Assembly (NCBI GenBank): GCA_945787305.1
Contig: CALZIH010000037.1
Span: 1 to 24,670 of the forward strand
Length of the DNA: 24,670 nucleotides
Source of the DNA: an uncultured Desulfobulbaceae bacterium
Lineage (GTDB): Bacteria; Desulfobacterota; Desulfobulbia; Desulfobulbales; Desulfobulbaceae
Direction of reading: 5' to 3'
The position numbers and the translations under genes were made by a program. Under the pieces are notes generated by a model that made no database searches, was not told the origin of the DNA, and worked only from the letters and a program-made list of their open reading frames with translations. Below are positions 1-7,898 of this stretch, one piece after another (the first letter of the stretch is position 1; every line of letters begins with the position of its first letter).

Positions 1-37
1 ACTTGAAGTGGATCAAATCCCCCATCAAGTAGCATTT

Positions 38-283
38 CTACTCCGTATCCGAAAATATTTTTTTCACCTCATGGAGAGCCAAGACCAGCAGTTCGGCTTC
101 CGGCGCCCGCAACCCGCTCCACAATGTACCCATTCGCAGGTGCAGTAATTCCTCCCGCCAGTATTCTTTATTAGCAAAATCAGCATCAAGGACGTTTTTC
201 GCTGCGATGTCGGACTCGTTATTGCCTGCCTCAAAAAAGTCTATCAATGCCTGCACGGCCCTATTGGTTGCTTCGTTATCCAT
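38..283 (-). CDS. small acidic hypothetical protein (81 aa)
   Basis: I do not recognise this gene. It encodes 81 residues, begins with ATG and has an AAAGG-type ribosome binding site about 8 bases upstream. The product looks soluble and largely helical, rich in Glu, Asp, Ala and Leu, with no Cys, no signal peptide and no membrane segment. It is divergent from the large gene starting at 646, so the 362 bases between them must hold both promoters. The low-complexity composition means it could be a chance ORF, but the start signal and the lack of a competing gene make a real small protein more likely than not. Confidence 0.5.
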   Translation of the reverse strand: MDNEATNRAVQALIDFFEAGNNESDIAAKNVLDADFANKEYWREELLHLRMGTLWSGLRAPEAELLVLALHEVKKIFSDTE

Positions 284-645
284 AAGCTCGACCTTTATAA
301 AGAGTTTTTCTTTTCAATTTCTTTCACTAACTACAGGCAGCTCTTTCCCCTCTACATATACTATAAGAGGATTAAATGCCTGATCCAGTCACAGTAGGTC
401 CGTTTGTTATGGATCTAATGTAAACAGGTTAGCGTAAAATTGAACATTGCCGGTACAGGAAAGAGCAAAATATATGAAATATCCTTAAATTAGCAGTAGC
501 ACGATCACAGAACATTATTACTGTACACAATAAGGAGGCTTTGTAAAAAAACTCCTGCATTCTTGTTTTCCACCTTCCTGCATGGTTTTACCGTTTGACT
601 TGCCGCAGCAGGAGCAAGTTCAGAATACAACTCAAGGAGGAGCCC
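284..645. other. divergent intergenic region, 362 nt
   Basis: AT-rich stretch between the divergent small gene and the 670-residue protein gene. I see no tRNA, riboswitch or convincing -35/-10 pair. A 7-bp inverted repeat, CTCCTGC (552-558) with GCAGGAG (608-614), separated by 49 bases, lies just before the start of the + strand gene. There is also a stray AAGGAGG at about 532-538 that is not followed by a usable ORF. Confidence 0.5.
634..640 (+). promoter_or_regulatory. ribosome binding site fixing the start at 646
   Basis: AAGGAGG lies 5 bases before the ATG at 646. This decides the start of the 670-residue protein against an in-frame upstream alternative at 595, which has no such site. 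Confidence 0.8.
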
Positions 646-2658
646 ATGGATCTGTACTCTGTCACAGCAAAACTTGTCAAAGAGGAACTGACCAAGGAAC
701 ATACCCTTGAAATTCTAAAAACCGACCTGCTTGCCATCCGCCTGCGGGAAAAAATTATCCTGCCCGACCAAAAAGAGGTCCTTGATGATCCGATAAAAGT
801 TGCCACCTCAAAACTCCTTGCAGCAGATGGTTCCAAAGTCTTCTGGCTCCTCGCTGGCGGGCTTATGGAGTCCGGATTCAAATTGACCCGGCAAATAGTC
901 AGCGAAGGGTTAGCCGGTCCAATCGGTTTCAGTACCAACGGCCTGCTTGACTTTTTCTCCTTCCTTCCCCACAGCATTCACCCTGATGCTTCTCCCGCTG
1001 AGATCATAAAAAAATACCGTTTCACCTTGCCGATCACACCGGAACATGCCCTGCATCTTCTTCCAGGCTCAACCTTTCAGGTAATGGGCCGTGGCACAGC
1101 CAGCCTTTCCGGCAGTTTGCACTACGGCAAAGGAGTATTTTCAGCAAGTGCCGGTGTCGGAACTGAAAAAACGGCGGTTTTTTCGGTACGGCTGATACGA
1201 GGGAGCGGCAACACGGTGCGGCTTGCTCTTTCCAGAATCCATCGCTGGCAGATCAATCCTGAGCTGAAGGCAGGGGTCGGGGTGAACCTTGAACCATTAA
1301 GCCTGATCCAACACGAATGGCTGGCTAAAGCCGGAGAACATCTCGATGCCATCGACCTGGAACAAATCACCGCCGCTATTCCCGGTTGGGAGGAAAACAC
1401 CAGACTGTCCGATTTTATTAAAGCAAACAGTATCGGTCAACTGGGTAAAATCCTGCAGCAGTACAGCTCATTCTATGCAAAACTGGGCATCGATCACAGT
1501 CAACAGCAACAGCACCTTGTCGGCTACGATTTCGACTTGAACCAACCGGAAGCACAGGAAGCATTCAGGGCCATGCTCCATCTCGACGAGGCAACAGCAG
1601 CGCAAATAGCCGGCCAATCGACAGCGGTCCGGCGTCAGGTCTATGATGAGGACGAGACGATCACCAAACAATTCTTTGAATTGGGATTTCCAGGAAAAAA
1701 ACTCCTGCTCTCCTATAGCCTGCGCAGTGAACGGGAAGGATTTCTTGTCTATGACGGTAGCACGCAGATAATCCGGTCAGCGAAAAGCAGCAGGAACTAC
1801 CGGGGTATTTTTTCCGGCAACAGAGAAATTGCATGGGAAGGGTTGGAGGTCATGGTCAACAGCACCAGGTCCTCCCATGGGTATTGGAAATTTTCGTTCA
1901 AAAATCATGATAAATACAGCTCAGAACAAGAAATCACCCGCCTTATCCTGTTTGCCGCCCTGCTTGGCGTGAAGGGTGTAGAGCAGAAACAGATTACCGA
2001 CTACCCTTGGCATACCCGACTGTTCAGCAGAGAAGACGATACGGAAATGGACCTTATTCTTTATTTCACCAGTGACGGCCTGGCCAAAATCGGTCAGGCG
2101 AGAAAGGATGAAATTCGAGAACTCTGTTTTGCAACGGCAGTACACCTTGGATATATTACCGACGGAGCGCCATGGTATGACTACAAAGCACGGGGATATA
2201 TGAACAAGTACCTGGAGATTCTTGCAGACATTTCTGCAGACAATACTTTGGACAAAAAGGATCTCCAGGAAAAATACAACCTCAGGCTGGCGGAATCCTC
2301 AGCAGGGCCAGCCCAGGAGCGGGATCTGGAAAAAGATGCGTGGGTATACAAAAAGGCCAAAGTGTTAATCAACAGCATCTCGATGATGAATACCAATGCG
2401 GAGACGGAACAACCCAATCACGGTTGGGCGGCACTGTTTCAAAAAATCGGCAACGGTCAGAGATTCAATTACCTGGTTATAATAGGCGTCTTGGCACGAC
2501 TTGCCGGGACAAACGGCATCCTTCTTGACCTGCTTGAATTAAAAGAAAGTGAAACTGGAAAAATCCTCGTCTATGCCGATGAAATGAATACGCTCATCAG
2601 CGGTGAGGAATTGTTCACACAAGCCTCTCAACAGATAACCGGGGCGCACATCGGTTAG
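646..2658 (+). CDS. large protein of unknown function (670 aa)
   Basis: I do not recognise this 670-residue protein. The chosen start is the ATG at 646 behind a strong AAGGAGG. There is no signal peptide, no clear membrane helix and no Cys cluster. Residues about 120-210 are Gly/Ser-rich with alternating hydrophobic residues (a stretch around GRGTASLSGSL), suggesting a beta-rich domain. The remainder mixes helical and beta segments, with a more hydrophobic helical part near residues 610-640. It stands alone on the + strand, divergent from a small hypothetical gene and convergent with pccA, so the neighbourhood gives no functional hint. Base composition resembles the surrounding genes, with no sign of decay. 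Function unknown; coding status secure. Confidence 0.8.
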   Translation: MDLYSVTAKLVKEELTKEHTLEILKTDLLAIRLREKIILPDQKEVLDDPIKVATSKLLAADGSKVFWLLAGGLMESGFKLTRQIVSEGLAGPIGFSTNGLLDFFSFLPHSIHPDASPAEIIKKYRFTLPITPEHALHLLPGSTFQVMGRGTASLSGSLHYGKGVFSASAGVGTEKTAVFSVRLIRGSGNTVRLALSRIHRWQINPELKAGVGVNLEPLSLIQHEWLAKAGEHLDAIDLEQITAAIPGWEENTRLSDFIKANSIGQLGKILQQYSSFYAKLGIDHSQQQQHLVGYDFDLNQPEAQEAFRAMLHLDEATAAQIAGQSTAVRRQVYDEDETITKQFFELGFPGKKLLLSYSLRSEREGFLVYDGSTQIIRSAKSSRNYRGIFSGNREIAWEGLEVMVNSTRSSHGYWKFSFKNHDKYSSEQEITRLILFAALLGVKGVEQKQITDYPWHTRLFSREDDTEMDLILYFTSDGLAKIGQARKDEIRELCFATAVHLGYITDGAPWYDYKARGYMNKYLEILADISADNTLDKKDLQEKYNLRLAESSAGPAQERDLEKDAWVYKKAKVLINSISMMNTNAETEQPNHGWAALFQKIGNGQRFNYLVIIGVLARLAGTNGILLDLLELKESETGKILVYADEMNTLISGEELFTQASQQITGAHIG

Positions 2659-2687
2659 CACCGGACACATAGATCAGCGGCGGAAAA

Positions 2688-2726
2688 GGAGCACGGGTGT
2701 CACCTCCATGCTGACTCCCGTGTTCC
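2688..2726. terminator. hairpin between convergent genes (possible terminator)
   Basis: A 10-bp stem (2688-2697 with 2717-2726, one G-U pair) encloses a 19-nt loop between the stop of the + strand gene at 2658 and the end of pccA at 2730. The symmetrical tail-to-tail position fits a shared terminator. There is no U-run on either side, so intrinsic termination is uncertain. Confidence 0.5.
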
Positions 2727-2729
2727 CCG

Positions 2730-4724
2730 CTATTCAAACTCGAGGATGACCTGTTCCACGTTCAAGCTGTCACCGCTGCGACAGGAAATTCTGGCAACAG
2801 TGCCGTCAACATGTGCTTTTAACACGTTCTCCATCTTCATGGCCTCGATTACAGCCAACTCCTGGCCGGCCTTGACCTGTTGCCCTTCCTCTACCTTTAA
2901 CTGCACCAGCAGGCCCGGCATGGGTGCCAATAAATACTTTGACTGATCCTCCAGTACCTGCTTGGGCATCAACTGGTAAAGTTCCGCCGCCCGTGGGGTA
3001 AAGACCTGGGCTCGGGTATTTTTTCCACGATGTTTAATCCGGTAGCCAATCCCGTGTCGGCTGACCTGAAAGGCCAATCGCTTACCGTTGATGGTTGCCC
3101 GCATGATATCCTGACAAAACGTCCAGTCGGTCAGCACGCCATAATGCTCGCCGTTACAGTCCACGCGGTAGCCGCAATCGGCCTGAAATGGTTTAACCAA
3201 AACCCGATATTGCTCCTCGTTGGTCACGACCACCCAGTCATCCAACACCCGCCGTTCATAACCGGCGAGCTGGCCGCTGATTCTTGCGGCCCGGTCCATG
3301 TATAAGCGATGGATAATTGCCGCAACCACAATGGGCAGCATAGGCGTATCTTCTATGACATCCGCTTCCCGGAACCCATCCGGAAATTCCTCCTCGATGA
3401 AACCGGTATGCAACTGTCCTGCTTTGAACTTCGGGTGGGCCATCAGCGCGCCGAGAAAACCGATGTTATGCTGAACTCCGCCGATGATGTATTCATCCAG
3501 CGCCTCCTGCATGGCGACAATGGCCTGGTTTCTGTCCGGACCCCAGGTAACGAGCTTGGCGATCATGGGATCATAGTACATGGAGATCTCGCCACCCTCA
3601 AAAACTCCTGTATCCACCCGTACCTTACCCGACTCATTATCAGGCGACTGATACCTGACCAAACGTCCAATGGAAGGAAGAAAGTCCCGAATCGGGTCTT
3701 CGGCGTAAATTCGACTCTCCATGGCCCAACCGGTGAGCCGCACATCCTGCTGGCTAATCGGCAGGGTTTCGCCGGCAGCGACCCGCAGCATCATTTCGAC
3801 CAGGTCGAGGTCGGTGACCATCTCGGTCACCGGATGTTCAACCTGCAGTCGGGTATTCATCTCCAGAAAATAAAAATTCCGCTTTTGGTCGACAATAAAC
3901 TCCACAGTCCCGGCCGAGCAATAGTTGACGGCCTTGGCCAACAACACAGCCTGTTCACCCATGGCTTGACGGGTAGACTCATCGATAAACGGGGACGGTG
4001 CTTCTTCAATAACCTTCTGGTGACGCCGCTGTAGTGAGCATTCCCGCTCACCCAGGTAGACGACATTGCCATGGGAATCTGCCATGATCTGAATTTCAAT
4101 ATGGCGGGGCCTGTCGATAAACTTTTCGATGAGCATCCGGTCATCACCAAAACTGGAACGCGCCTCGCTGGCTGCCCGTTCAAAGCCCTGGCGACACTCT
4201 TCTTCATTGTTGGCAATCCGCATCCCCTTGCCGCCACCACCGGCGGTTGCCTTGAGCATGACCGGGTAGCCGATGTCGGCAGCTACCTGGACGGCATGGC
4301 CGACATCCTTTATGATACCATCATAGCCCGGAATGGTGTTGACCCCTGCCTGTTCGGCAATCTGTTTGGAGGTCATCTTGTCACCCATGGCAGTGATCGC
4401 CTCGGCAGGTGGCCCGATAAAGACTATATTTTCTGTGGCAAGCTGCCTGCAAAAGTCAGCATTTTCCGATAAAAATCCGTACCCTGGGTGCACGGCTTCA
4501 GCTCCTGTCTCGCGACAGGCAGCAATGATACGATCTGAAAGCAGGTAACTTTCGCCTGCCGGTGCACCACCGATATGTACCGCCTCATCGGCCATCTGCA
4601 CATGAAGGGCATCACGGTCTGCATCCGAGTAGACGGCGACGGTGGATATCCCCATGGATCGGGCTGAATTAATGACCCGGCAGGCTATCTCTCCACGGTT
4701 GGCAACCAGTATTTTTTTAAACAT
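2730..4724 (-). CDS. pccA: propionyl/acetyl-CoA carboxylase alpha subunit (biotin carboxylase + biotin carrier)
   Basis: Biotin-dependent acyl-CoA carboxylase alpha chain, 664 residues, cytoplasmic. It carboxylates biotin with ATP and bicarbonate and presents it to the beta subunit (pccB, upstream in the same direction). The biotin carboxylase domain fills residues 1-450: N-terminus KILVANRGEIA, Gly-rich ATP loop GGGGKG at 162-167, and EMNTRLQVEHPVTE at 288-301. A linking region follows, then a biotinyl domain whose EAMKM motif places the biotinylated Lys at about 630. Length matches PccA of the alpha6beta6 enzymes. No Shine-Dalgarno site precedes the ATG; the repeat array of the adjacent cassette begins about 10 bases upstream. 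Pairing with PccB, epimerase and mutase indicates propionyl-CoA; acetyl-CoA or a transcarboxylase role remain alternatives. Confidence 0.93.
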   Translation of the reverse strand: MFKKILVANRGEIACRVINSARSMGISTVAVYSDADRDALHVQMADEAVHIGGAPAGESYLLSDRIIAACRETGAEAVHPGYGFLSENADFCRQLATENIVFIGPPAEAITAMGDKMTSKQIAEQAGVNTIPGYDGIIKDVGHAVQVAADIGYPVMLKATAGGGGKGMRIANNEEECRQGFERAASEARSSFGDDRMLIEKFIDRPRHIEIQIMADSHGNVVYLGERECSLQRRHQKVIEEAPSPFIDESTRQAMGEQAVLLAKAVNYCSAGTVEFIVDQKRNFYFLEMNTRLQVEHPVTEMVTDLDLVEMMLRVAAGETLPISQQDVRLTGWAMESRIYAEDPIRDFLPSIGRLVRYQSPDNESGKVRVDTGVFEGGEISMYYDPMIAKLVTWGPDRNQAIVAMQEALDEYIIGGVQHNIGFLGALMAHPKFKAGQLHTGFIEEEFPDGFREADVIEDTPMLPIVVAAIIHRLYMDRAARISGQLAGYERRVLDDWVVVTNEEQYRVLVKPFQADCGYRVDCNGEHYGVLTDWTFCQDIMRATINGKRLAFQVSRHGIGYRIKHRGKNTRAQVFTPRAAELYQLMPKQVLEDQSKYLLAPMPGLLVQLKVEEGQQVKAGQELAVIEAMKMENVLKAHVDGTVARISCRSGDSLNVEQVILEFE

Positions 4725-4735
4725 AAGTTAAGGAC

Positions 4736-4775
4736 GTTGAGTTCAAGGTTGAGAGTTCAAGGTTCAAGGTTCAAA
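4736..4775. repeat. left GTTCAAGG repeat array
   Basis: Degenerate tandem copies of GTTCAAGG, with GTTGA-type variants, run directly up to the stop codon of the four-helix-bundle gene (TAG complement at 4776-4778). The segment 4754-4771 forms the left half of the 16/18 inverted repeat. The array also occupies the region immediately upstream of pccA. Confidence 0.75.
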
Positions 4776-5156
4776 CTATTTTCCTTGAGTGGTTTCATAT
4801 TGAATGAGGTATTTGATGAAGCCATGAATTGCGGCACGCGTTTGACCGGCCAAGCTATACAGTGTTTCAAACTCGGTCGGGCTCAAATATTTTTCATCAA
4901 GGGCTATGTAGAGTTGGCTTTGGACTTCCGAACATGACCGTTTTGCATACCGTAAAAAACGAACGAATTCAGCATTTGATTCTGCATCAAACCCCTCGGC
5001 AATATTGTGCATAGCTGAACCGGTTGCCCGTTGTATCTGATTTTTTAATCCATGGTCCCGGCTAAATAGAGGTTTTTTTGTCTGCTGATAAATCAGTCCT
5101 GTCATCCGCCTTGCAAGTTGCCATGCTTCAATATCTTCAAATCGTTGAATAGCCAC
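4776..5156 (-). CDS. four-helix bundle protein (23S rRNA intervening-sequence / S23 family)
   Basis: 126 residues, recognised as the four-helix bundle family related to proteins encoded in 23S rRNA intervening sequences and to the Avd accessory protein of diversity-generating retroelements. Visible hallmarks are the N-terminal FEDIEAWQLAR, the central QIQRATGSAMHNIAEG, then FVRFLRYAKRSCSEVQSQL, with four amphipathic helices and a C-terminal helix ending FIKYL. The start is GTG at 5156: an in-frame TAG lies three codons upstream, and no better start exists. No Shine-Dalgarno site is evident. It interrupts the pccB-pccA pair on the same strand and abuts a repeat array on its 3' side. Biochemical function of stand-alone members is unclear; nothing links it to propionate metabolism. 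Confidence 0.88.
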   Translation of the reverse strand: MAIQRFEDIEAWQLARRMTGLIYQQTKKPLFSRDHGLKNQIQRATGSAMHNIAEGFDAESNAEFVRFLRYAKRSCSEVQSQLYIALDEKYLSPTEFETLYSLAGQTRAAIHGFIKYLIQYETTQGK

Positions 5157-5167
5157 TTGTTTCTAAA

Positions 5168-5200
5168 AACCTTGAACTTTGAACCGAGAACGTTGAACCG
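5168..5200. repeat. right CTTGAAC repeat array
   Basis: Copies of CTTGAAC/TTGAACC, inverted relative to the left array, lie between the GTG start of the four-helix-bundle gene and the stop of pccB at 5204. Positions 5168-5185 are the right half of the 16/18 inverted repeat. Confidence 0.75.
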
Positions 5201-5203
5201 TCA

Positions 5204-6742
5204 TTACAGGGGTATATTACCGTGTTTGCGCCAGGGGTTTTCCAGTTTCTTTTCCCGCAGCATGGCCAGTGATCGACAGATGCGAGTACGGGTATTGTGC
5301 GGCATAATCACGTCATCTATAAAGCCACGACTGCCGGCAACAAAGGGGTTGGCAAAACGGTCGGTATATTCATCGGTCCGCTTTCTCAGCTTCTCGGTAT
5401 CCCCGCTTTCCCGACGAAAAATAATCTCCACAGCCCCCTTGGGCCCCATGACCGCAATCTCAGCGGTGGGCCAGGCAAAATTGACATCTCCGCGCAGATG
5501 CTTGGAGCTCATCACATCATAGGCGCCGCCATAGGCCTTGCGGGTAATGATCGTCACCTTGGGAACAGTGGCCTCGGCAAAGGCATAGAGGAGCTTTGCC
5601 CCGTGCTTTATAATGCCGCCGTACTCTTGGCTGGTCCCGGGCAGAAAGCCGGGCACATCGACAAAGGTAACAATCGGTATATTGAAGGCGTCACAGAAAC
5701 GAACAAAACGCGCCGCCTTGCGGGCAGAGGCTATATCAAGGCAACCGGCCAACACCATGGGCTGATTGGCGACAACACCAATGGTCGAGCCCTGCATCCT
5801 GCCGAAACCAATAACAATGTTTGCTGCATGATCGGGCTGGATCTCAAAAAAATCATTCTCATCAACAACCTTGCCGATCAGCTCCTTCATATCATACGGC
5901 TTGTTCGGATCGTCGGGAATCAAGGTATCAAGGGACTTCTCAATCCGTTCTGCCGGATCGTTGCTCGGCCAGACCGGTGGTTTTTCCTTATTGTTGGCCG
6001 GAAGAAAATTCAAAAATCTCCGCAGCATCAACAGTGCCTCGACATCATTATCAAAGGCGAGATCGGCCACCCCTGAGCGGCCGGTATGGGTCATGGCCCC
6101 ACCGAGTTCCTCGGCGCTCACCTCTTCATGGGTCACCGTTTTCACCACCTCCGGTCCGGTAACAAACATATAGGAGGTGTTTTTAATCATGAAGATAAAA
6201 TCGGTCATGGCCGGGGAATAGACCGCACCGCCGGCACAGGGCCCCATGATCATGGAAAGCTGTGGAATGACACCGGAAGCAAGCACGTTGCGTTGAAAGA
6301 CATCGGCATACCCTGCTAAGGCCTCAACCCCCTCCTGGATACGAGCTCCACCCGAGTCATTGAGTCCGACCACAGGCGCGCCGACCTTGATGGCATGATC
6401 CATAATTTTGCAGATCTTTTCCGCATGGGCTGCAGACAACGAACCGCCGAATACCGTAAAGTCCTGGCTGAAAACAAAAACCAACCGGCCGCAGACGGTT
6501 CCATAACCTGTGACTACCCCATCTCCGGGAACCTTCTGGTTCTCCATGCCGAAGTCACTGCAACCGTGCTCGACAAACATATCCCATTCTTCAAAACTTC
6601 CCTGGTCAAGGAAGAGCTCGATTCGTTCGCGGGCTGTCAGCTTACCCCGATCATGCTGGCGGTCTATCCTATTCTGGCCGCCACCAAGACGAGCTGCCGC
6701 CCGTTTGCCCTCAAGTCGTTGTATGATATCTATGTCCTGCAT
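5204..6742 (-). CDS. pccB: propionyl-CoA carboxylase beta subunit (carboxyltransferase)
   Basis: Carboxyltransferase chain, 512 residues, transferring CO2 from carboxybiotin to propionyl-CoA to give (S)-methylmalonyl-CoA. The N-terminal half carries the acyl-CoA site with FTVFGGSLSAAHAEK and the oxyanion-hole segment SGGARIQEGV. The C-terminal half carries the biotin site with DVPGFLPG, KAYGGAYDVM and the terminal WRKHGNIPL typical of PccB/MMDA 12S chains. Length is normal. The ATG at 6742 has a weak AAGAG site and lies 11 bases after the epimerase stop, indicating co-transcription. The partner pccA is separated from it only by the repeat-framed cassette. The same fold serves methylmalonyl-CoA decarboxylase and transcarboxylase; the adjacent biotin carboxylase chain favours a carboxylase. 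Confidence 0.93.
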   Translation of the reverse strand: MQDIDIIQRLEGKRAAARLGGGQNRIDRQHDRGKLTARERIELFLDQGSFEEWDMFVEHGCSDFGMENQKVPGDGVVTGYGTVCGRLVFVFSQDFTVFGGSLSAAHAEKICKIMDHAIKVGAPVVGLNDSGGARIQEGVEALAGYADVFQRNVLASGVIPQLSMIMGPCAGGAVYSPAMTDFIFMIKNTSYMFVTGPEVVKTVTHEEVSAEELGGAMTHTGRSGVADLAFDNDVEALLMLRRFLNFLPANNKEKPPVWPSNDPAERIEKSLDTLIPDDPNKPYDMKELIGKVVDENDFFEIQPDHAANIVIGFGRMQGSTIGVVANQPMVLAGCLDIASARKAARFVRFCDAFNIPIVTFVDVPGFLPGTSQEYGGIIKHGAKLLYAFAEATVPKVTIITRKAYGGAYDVMSSKHLRGDVNFAWPTAEIAVMGPKGAVEIIFRRESGDTEKLRKRTDEYTDRFANPFVAGSRGFIDDVIMPHNTRTRICRSLAMLREKKLENPWRKHGNIPL

Positions 6743-6753
6743 AGGCTCTTTTG

Positions 6754-7164
6754 TTACTCTTCTGATTTTGGTTCACACAGTTCCGTCAATACACCGTGTG
6801 TGGACTTGGGGTGAAGAAAGGCTATCCGCTTCCCCCCGGCCCCGGCAACAGGGCTCTCATTGATTAATCGACAATTGCTGTCCCGCAATCCCTGCAGGTT
6901 CTGTTCAAGGTCATCGCTCAGATAGGCGATATGATGGATGCCCTCGCCACGTTTTTCTAGAAAGCCCGCAATCGGGCTGTCGGAAGACATGGGCTCCAGC
7001 AGCTCTATATGGGTTTCACCGATGGAAAAAAAAGCGGTCCTGACCTTTTGCTGGGGAACCTCTTCAATCCGTTCACAGGTAAGACCCAGTCCGTCCTCGT
7101 AAAATTTTCTTGCCTCGGCAATGGAGTGGACTGCAATACCTATATGATCAACTTTTTTCAACAT
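6754..7164 (-). CDS. mce: methylmalonyl-CoA epimerase
   Basis: 136-residue VOC-superfamily enzyme that interconverts (S)- and (R)-methylmalonyl-CoA, linking the carboxylase to the mutase. It begins KKVDHIGIAV and contains GIHHIAYLSDD and a C-terminal GVLTELCEP. His7, one of the His77/78 pair and Glu128 lie where metal ligands of this family are expected. Length is typical. It is followed 11 bases later by pccB. The 133-nt gap to the upstream redox-protein gene could hold a separate promoter, but I see no clear one. The ribosome binding site is weak. Confidence 0.93.
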   Translation of the reverse strand: MLKKVDHIGIAVHSIAEARKFYEDGLGLTCERIEEVPQQKVRTAFFSIGETHIELLEPMSSDSPIAGFLEKRGEGIHHIAYLSDDLEQNLQGLRDSNCRLINESPVAGAGGKRIAFLHPKSTHGVLTELCEPKSEE

Positions 7165-7297
7165 ACTCTGTTCAAACCGTGCACTAGTGTACTGTTCTTT
7201 TTTTATTAATCAAAAAAACCATTTCAGTCTAGAAGATAACCCACTATTTCAACGGGGAGAGTAATGGATTTGGATACTCTGATGCCAAGATAATGAA

Positions 7298-7783
7298 TCA
7301 CTCCTGACCGGACATCTCCTTCGTGATCAAAGTGTGGAGGAATGCAGCTGTTTCCCTGATCACCTTGACGCAATTTTTTCGGTTGCTTTCCGGGGCCGTA
7401 TAAAACTGTTTGACGGCCTTGCGATCCCTCCAGTCCACCCTGGCAATATCGATACAGTTGGTTCCCCCATATGGCCGGCAAATTTGGCCAAACTCCTGCA
7501 CCATTGTATGGCTGAGCTTCCACATCAACTTGTGATCACGACCCTCAATGTCGGTTTTTCCCTGGGTAAAGCCAATCACCGCAAGAGCTCCTGACAGAGT
7601 GCCGCAGACCTGGCCGCTACTGCCCATTCCTCCGCCAAACGGAGCCATGGCCGCCATCAATTCATCGGACGGAGGCTCCTCTCTCAGCAAGCTGGCGCAC
7701 GCGCCAAGAACGGCCTGACTTCAATGGAATCCGTTTACAAACAGCTCTGCGGCCTCAGCCGCCATTTTTTCCTGATCAGTCAT
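7298..7783 (-). CDS. C_GCAxxG_C_C family redox protein, predicted selenoprotein (Sec21)
   Basis: A 161-residue protein if the in-frame TGA at 7721-7723 is read as selenocysteine. Without recoding only about 130 residues from an internal TTG would be seen. The start is ATG at 7783, with a GAGAG site about 7 bases upstream. The Sec codon lies in NGFH-Sec-SQAV, exactly the position of the first invariant Cys of this putative redox family (usual pattern GxNCxQAV). Downstream features are intact: GGGMGSSGQ, C60-G-T-L-S-G65 matching the CGAxxG motif, C102, C110 and C138. There is no signal peptide. It lies between the GNAT gene and the epimerase in the propionate block. Its reaction is unknown. The alternative, a nonsense mutation, is less likely given placement at the key Cys and another Sec gene in the window. 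Confidence 0.8.
7692..7723 (-). promoter_or_regulatory. UGA selenocysteine codon with candidate SECIS hairpin
   Basis: On the minus-strand transcript the UGA (7723-7721) is followed 13 bases later by the hairpin UUGGCG-CGUG-CGCCAG (7707-7692), whose apical loop contains GU. Distance and size fit bacterial SECIS elements lying within the coding region, but the match to the consensus is only partial. Confidence 0.45.
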
Positions 7784-7795
7784 TGTTTTTCTCTC

Positions 7796-7833
7796 ATATT
7801 ACAAATATATTACAACAGGCGTGAGCGCTGTTG
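7796..7833 (-). promoter_or_regulatory. tandem 9-bp repeats plus hairpin upstream of the selenoprotein gene
   Basis: ATATTACAA occurs at 7796-7804 and again at 7807-7815, an 11-bp period, i.e. one helical turn. It overlaps a hairpin at 7813-7833 (CAACAG with CTGTTG, extended by two inner pairs past a bulged G). Both lie within 50 bases upstream of the start at 7783. They could be a regulator site or leader structure; no protein is implicated. Confidence 0.35.
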
Positions 7834-7898
7834 CAGTTACTCTTGCCTGCATCCCCTAGCAAAAAACCATTGCCTTGGCAGAATACCATTTATTATTC

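Larger units (their letters stand above)
4734..5200 (-). mobile_element. inverted-repeat cassette carrying a four-helix-bundle gene
   Basis: The whole interval between pccA and pccB is filled by a gene framed by arrays of the unit GTTCAAG. On the + strand the left array reads as GTTCAAGG units and the right array as their reverse complement. An 18-nt segment at 4754-4771 matches the reverse complement of 5168-5185 at 16 of 18 positions. The heptamer ACGTTGA occurs near both outer edges (4734-4740 and 5190-5196) and could be a target duplication, although it resembles the repeat unit itself. No transposase is encoded. I infer a small mobilised or domesticated cassette; that is not shown by the sequence alone. 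Confidence 0.5.

Noticed and set aside
2491..2505. TTGGCAC-GAC-TTGCC as a sigma-54 promoter
   Set aside because: Spacing is two bases too short for the GG/GC elements, and it lies inside a coding region with no gene start downstream.
3309..4034. 241-residue open frame on the + strand
   Set aside because: It lies entirely antisense to pccA, whose motifs are unmistakable; the frame has no family resemblance and no ribosome binding site.
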